DNA of 41,453 bases, from contig SYGN01000049.1 in NCBI GenBank assembly GCA_005799525.1, forward strand, positions 1 to 41,453, read 5' to 3'. Of the stretch, positions 41,326 to 41,453 are shown one piece after another. The notes under the pieces are model-generated. The model was not told the origin of the DNA. It made no database searches and saw only the letters and a list, made by a program, of their open reading frames with translations. The stretch is from Opitutaceae bacterium. Lineage in GTDB: Bacteria; Verrucomicrobiota; Verrucomicrobiia; Opitutales; Opitutaceae. The stretch's first letter is position 1; every line of letters begins with the position of its first letter. Made by a program: the position numbers and the translations under genes.

Positions 41326-41453
41326 ATGTCACCCCTTCCCATTCCGATGAACCTAGGAACAGGCCGCCGGTCCACTGGCGAGCCCAGCTTCCGTGCGAAA
41401 ATGCACGAGGGCGTGCGGCGCGCCGGGTATGACCGCGGGCACATGGCCGCTGC
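41326..41453 (+). CDS. Probable DNA/RNA non-specific endonuclease (NUC1), 5' part
   Basis: A frame opening at the ATG 41326 runs off the right edge. After MSPLPIPMNLGTGRRSTGEP it reads SFRAKMHEGVRRAGYDRGHM with AA at the edge. The DRGHM motif holds the catalytic histidine of NUC1-type endonucleases (normally DRGHMAP), and an aromatic before DRGH is usual. The distance from the start to this motif is short for the family, so the true start may differ or the gene may be 5'-truncated. The frame has a stop at 41314-41316 upstream. Confidence 0.5.
   Translation, partial: MSPLPIPMNLGTGRRSTGEPSFRAKMHEGVRRAGYDRGHMAA

Overview
The window looks like a chromosomal piece of a GC-rich member of the Verrucomicrobiota, most likely Opitutaceae. 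This is an inference from gene content: Tat-exported Gfo/Idh/MocA oxidoreductases, a DUF1080 (3-keto-disaccharide hydrolase) protein, many formylglycine sulfatases, a FecI/FecR-controlled TonB receptor with pectin-type hydrolases, and FG-GAP and heme-c proteins of PVC type. Genes are often joined by 4-base ATGA or GTGA overlaps, and clear Shine-Dalgarno sequences are rare. No rRNA, tRNA or CRISPR array was seen.

Layout. 1-2.1 kb: 5' part of msrP (minus) and a DASS-family dicarboxylate transporter. 2.2-6.9 kb: a dispersed repeat, a TonB receptor, and a protein with three copies of an unfamiliar roughly 90-residue module. 6.9-13 kb: a minus-strand operon (FG-GAP protein, unknown exported protein, sugar-dehydrogenase-like cytochrome c), divergent from a plus-strand pair (DUF1080 plus Gfo/Idh/MocA) that fits 3-keto-sugar metabolism. 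13-15 kb: REP-type repeats, a second copy of the dispersed repeat, and a YXWGXW-repeat protein.

15.5-18.8 kb holds the most striking gene. It encodes a 1087-residue nitric oxide synthase with its own reductase: two cyclic-nucleotide-binding-like domains, a BFD-like [2Fe-2S] motif, an FAD/NAD reductase and a C-terminal NOS oxygenase domain with its heme cysteine and substrate glutamate. It is rich in TTA codons and has copies of one repeat on both sides.

19-24 kb: an IS66 remnant, an aldose epimerase, a sulfatase, and a RES-Xre toxin-antitoxin pair lying between two 43-base direct repeats. 24-34.4 kb: a polysaccharide locus on the minus strand, in transcription order ECF sigma factor, FecR anti-sigma (frameshifted), STN-type TonB receptor, GH28, GH127-like enzyme and sulfatase. 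The sigma and FecR proteins probably sense loading of the receptor. The hydrolases and sulfatase would then process a pectin-like, possibly sulfated, glycan.

34.6-39.9 kb is a cluster of broken genes: a frameshifted sulfatase joined to a PIN-domain fragment, a sulfatase C-terminal half joined to an SDR N-terminus, an intact uxuA, a 5'-truncated zinc dehydrogenase, a decayed ParE-type toxin beside an intact antitoxin, and an IstB-like scrap. The window ends with a 150-base tandem duplication carrying two similar mini-ORFs in front of a PAS-AraC regulator, and the start of a probable NUC1-type nuclease.
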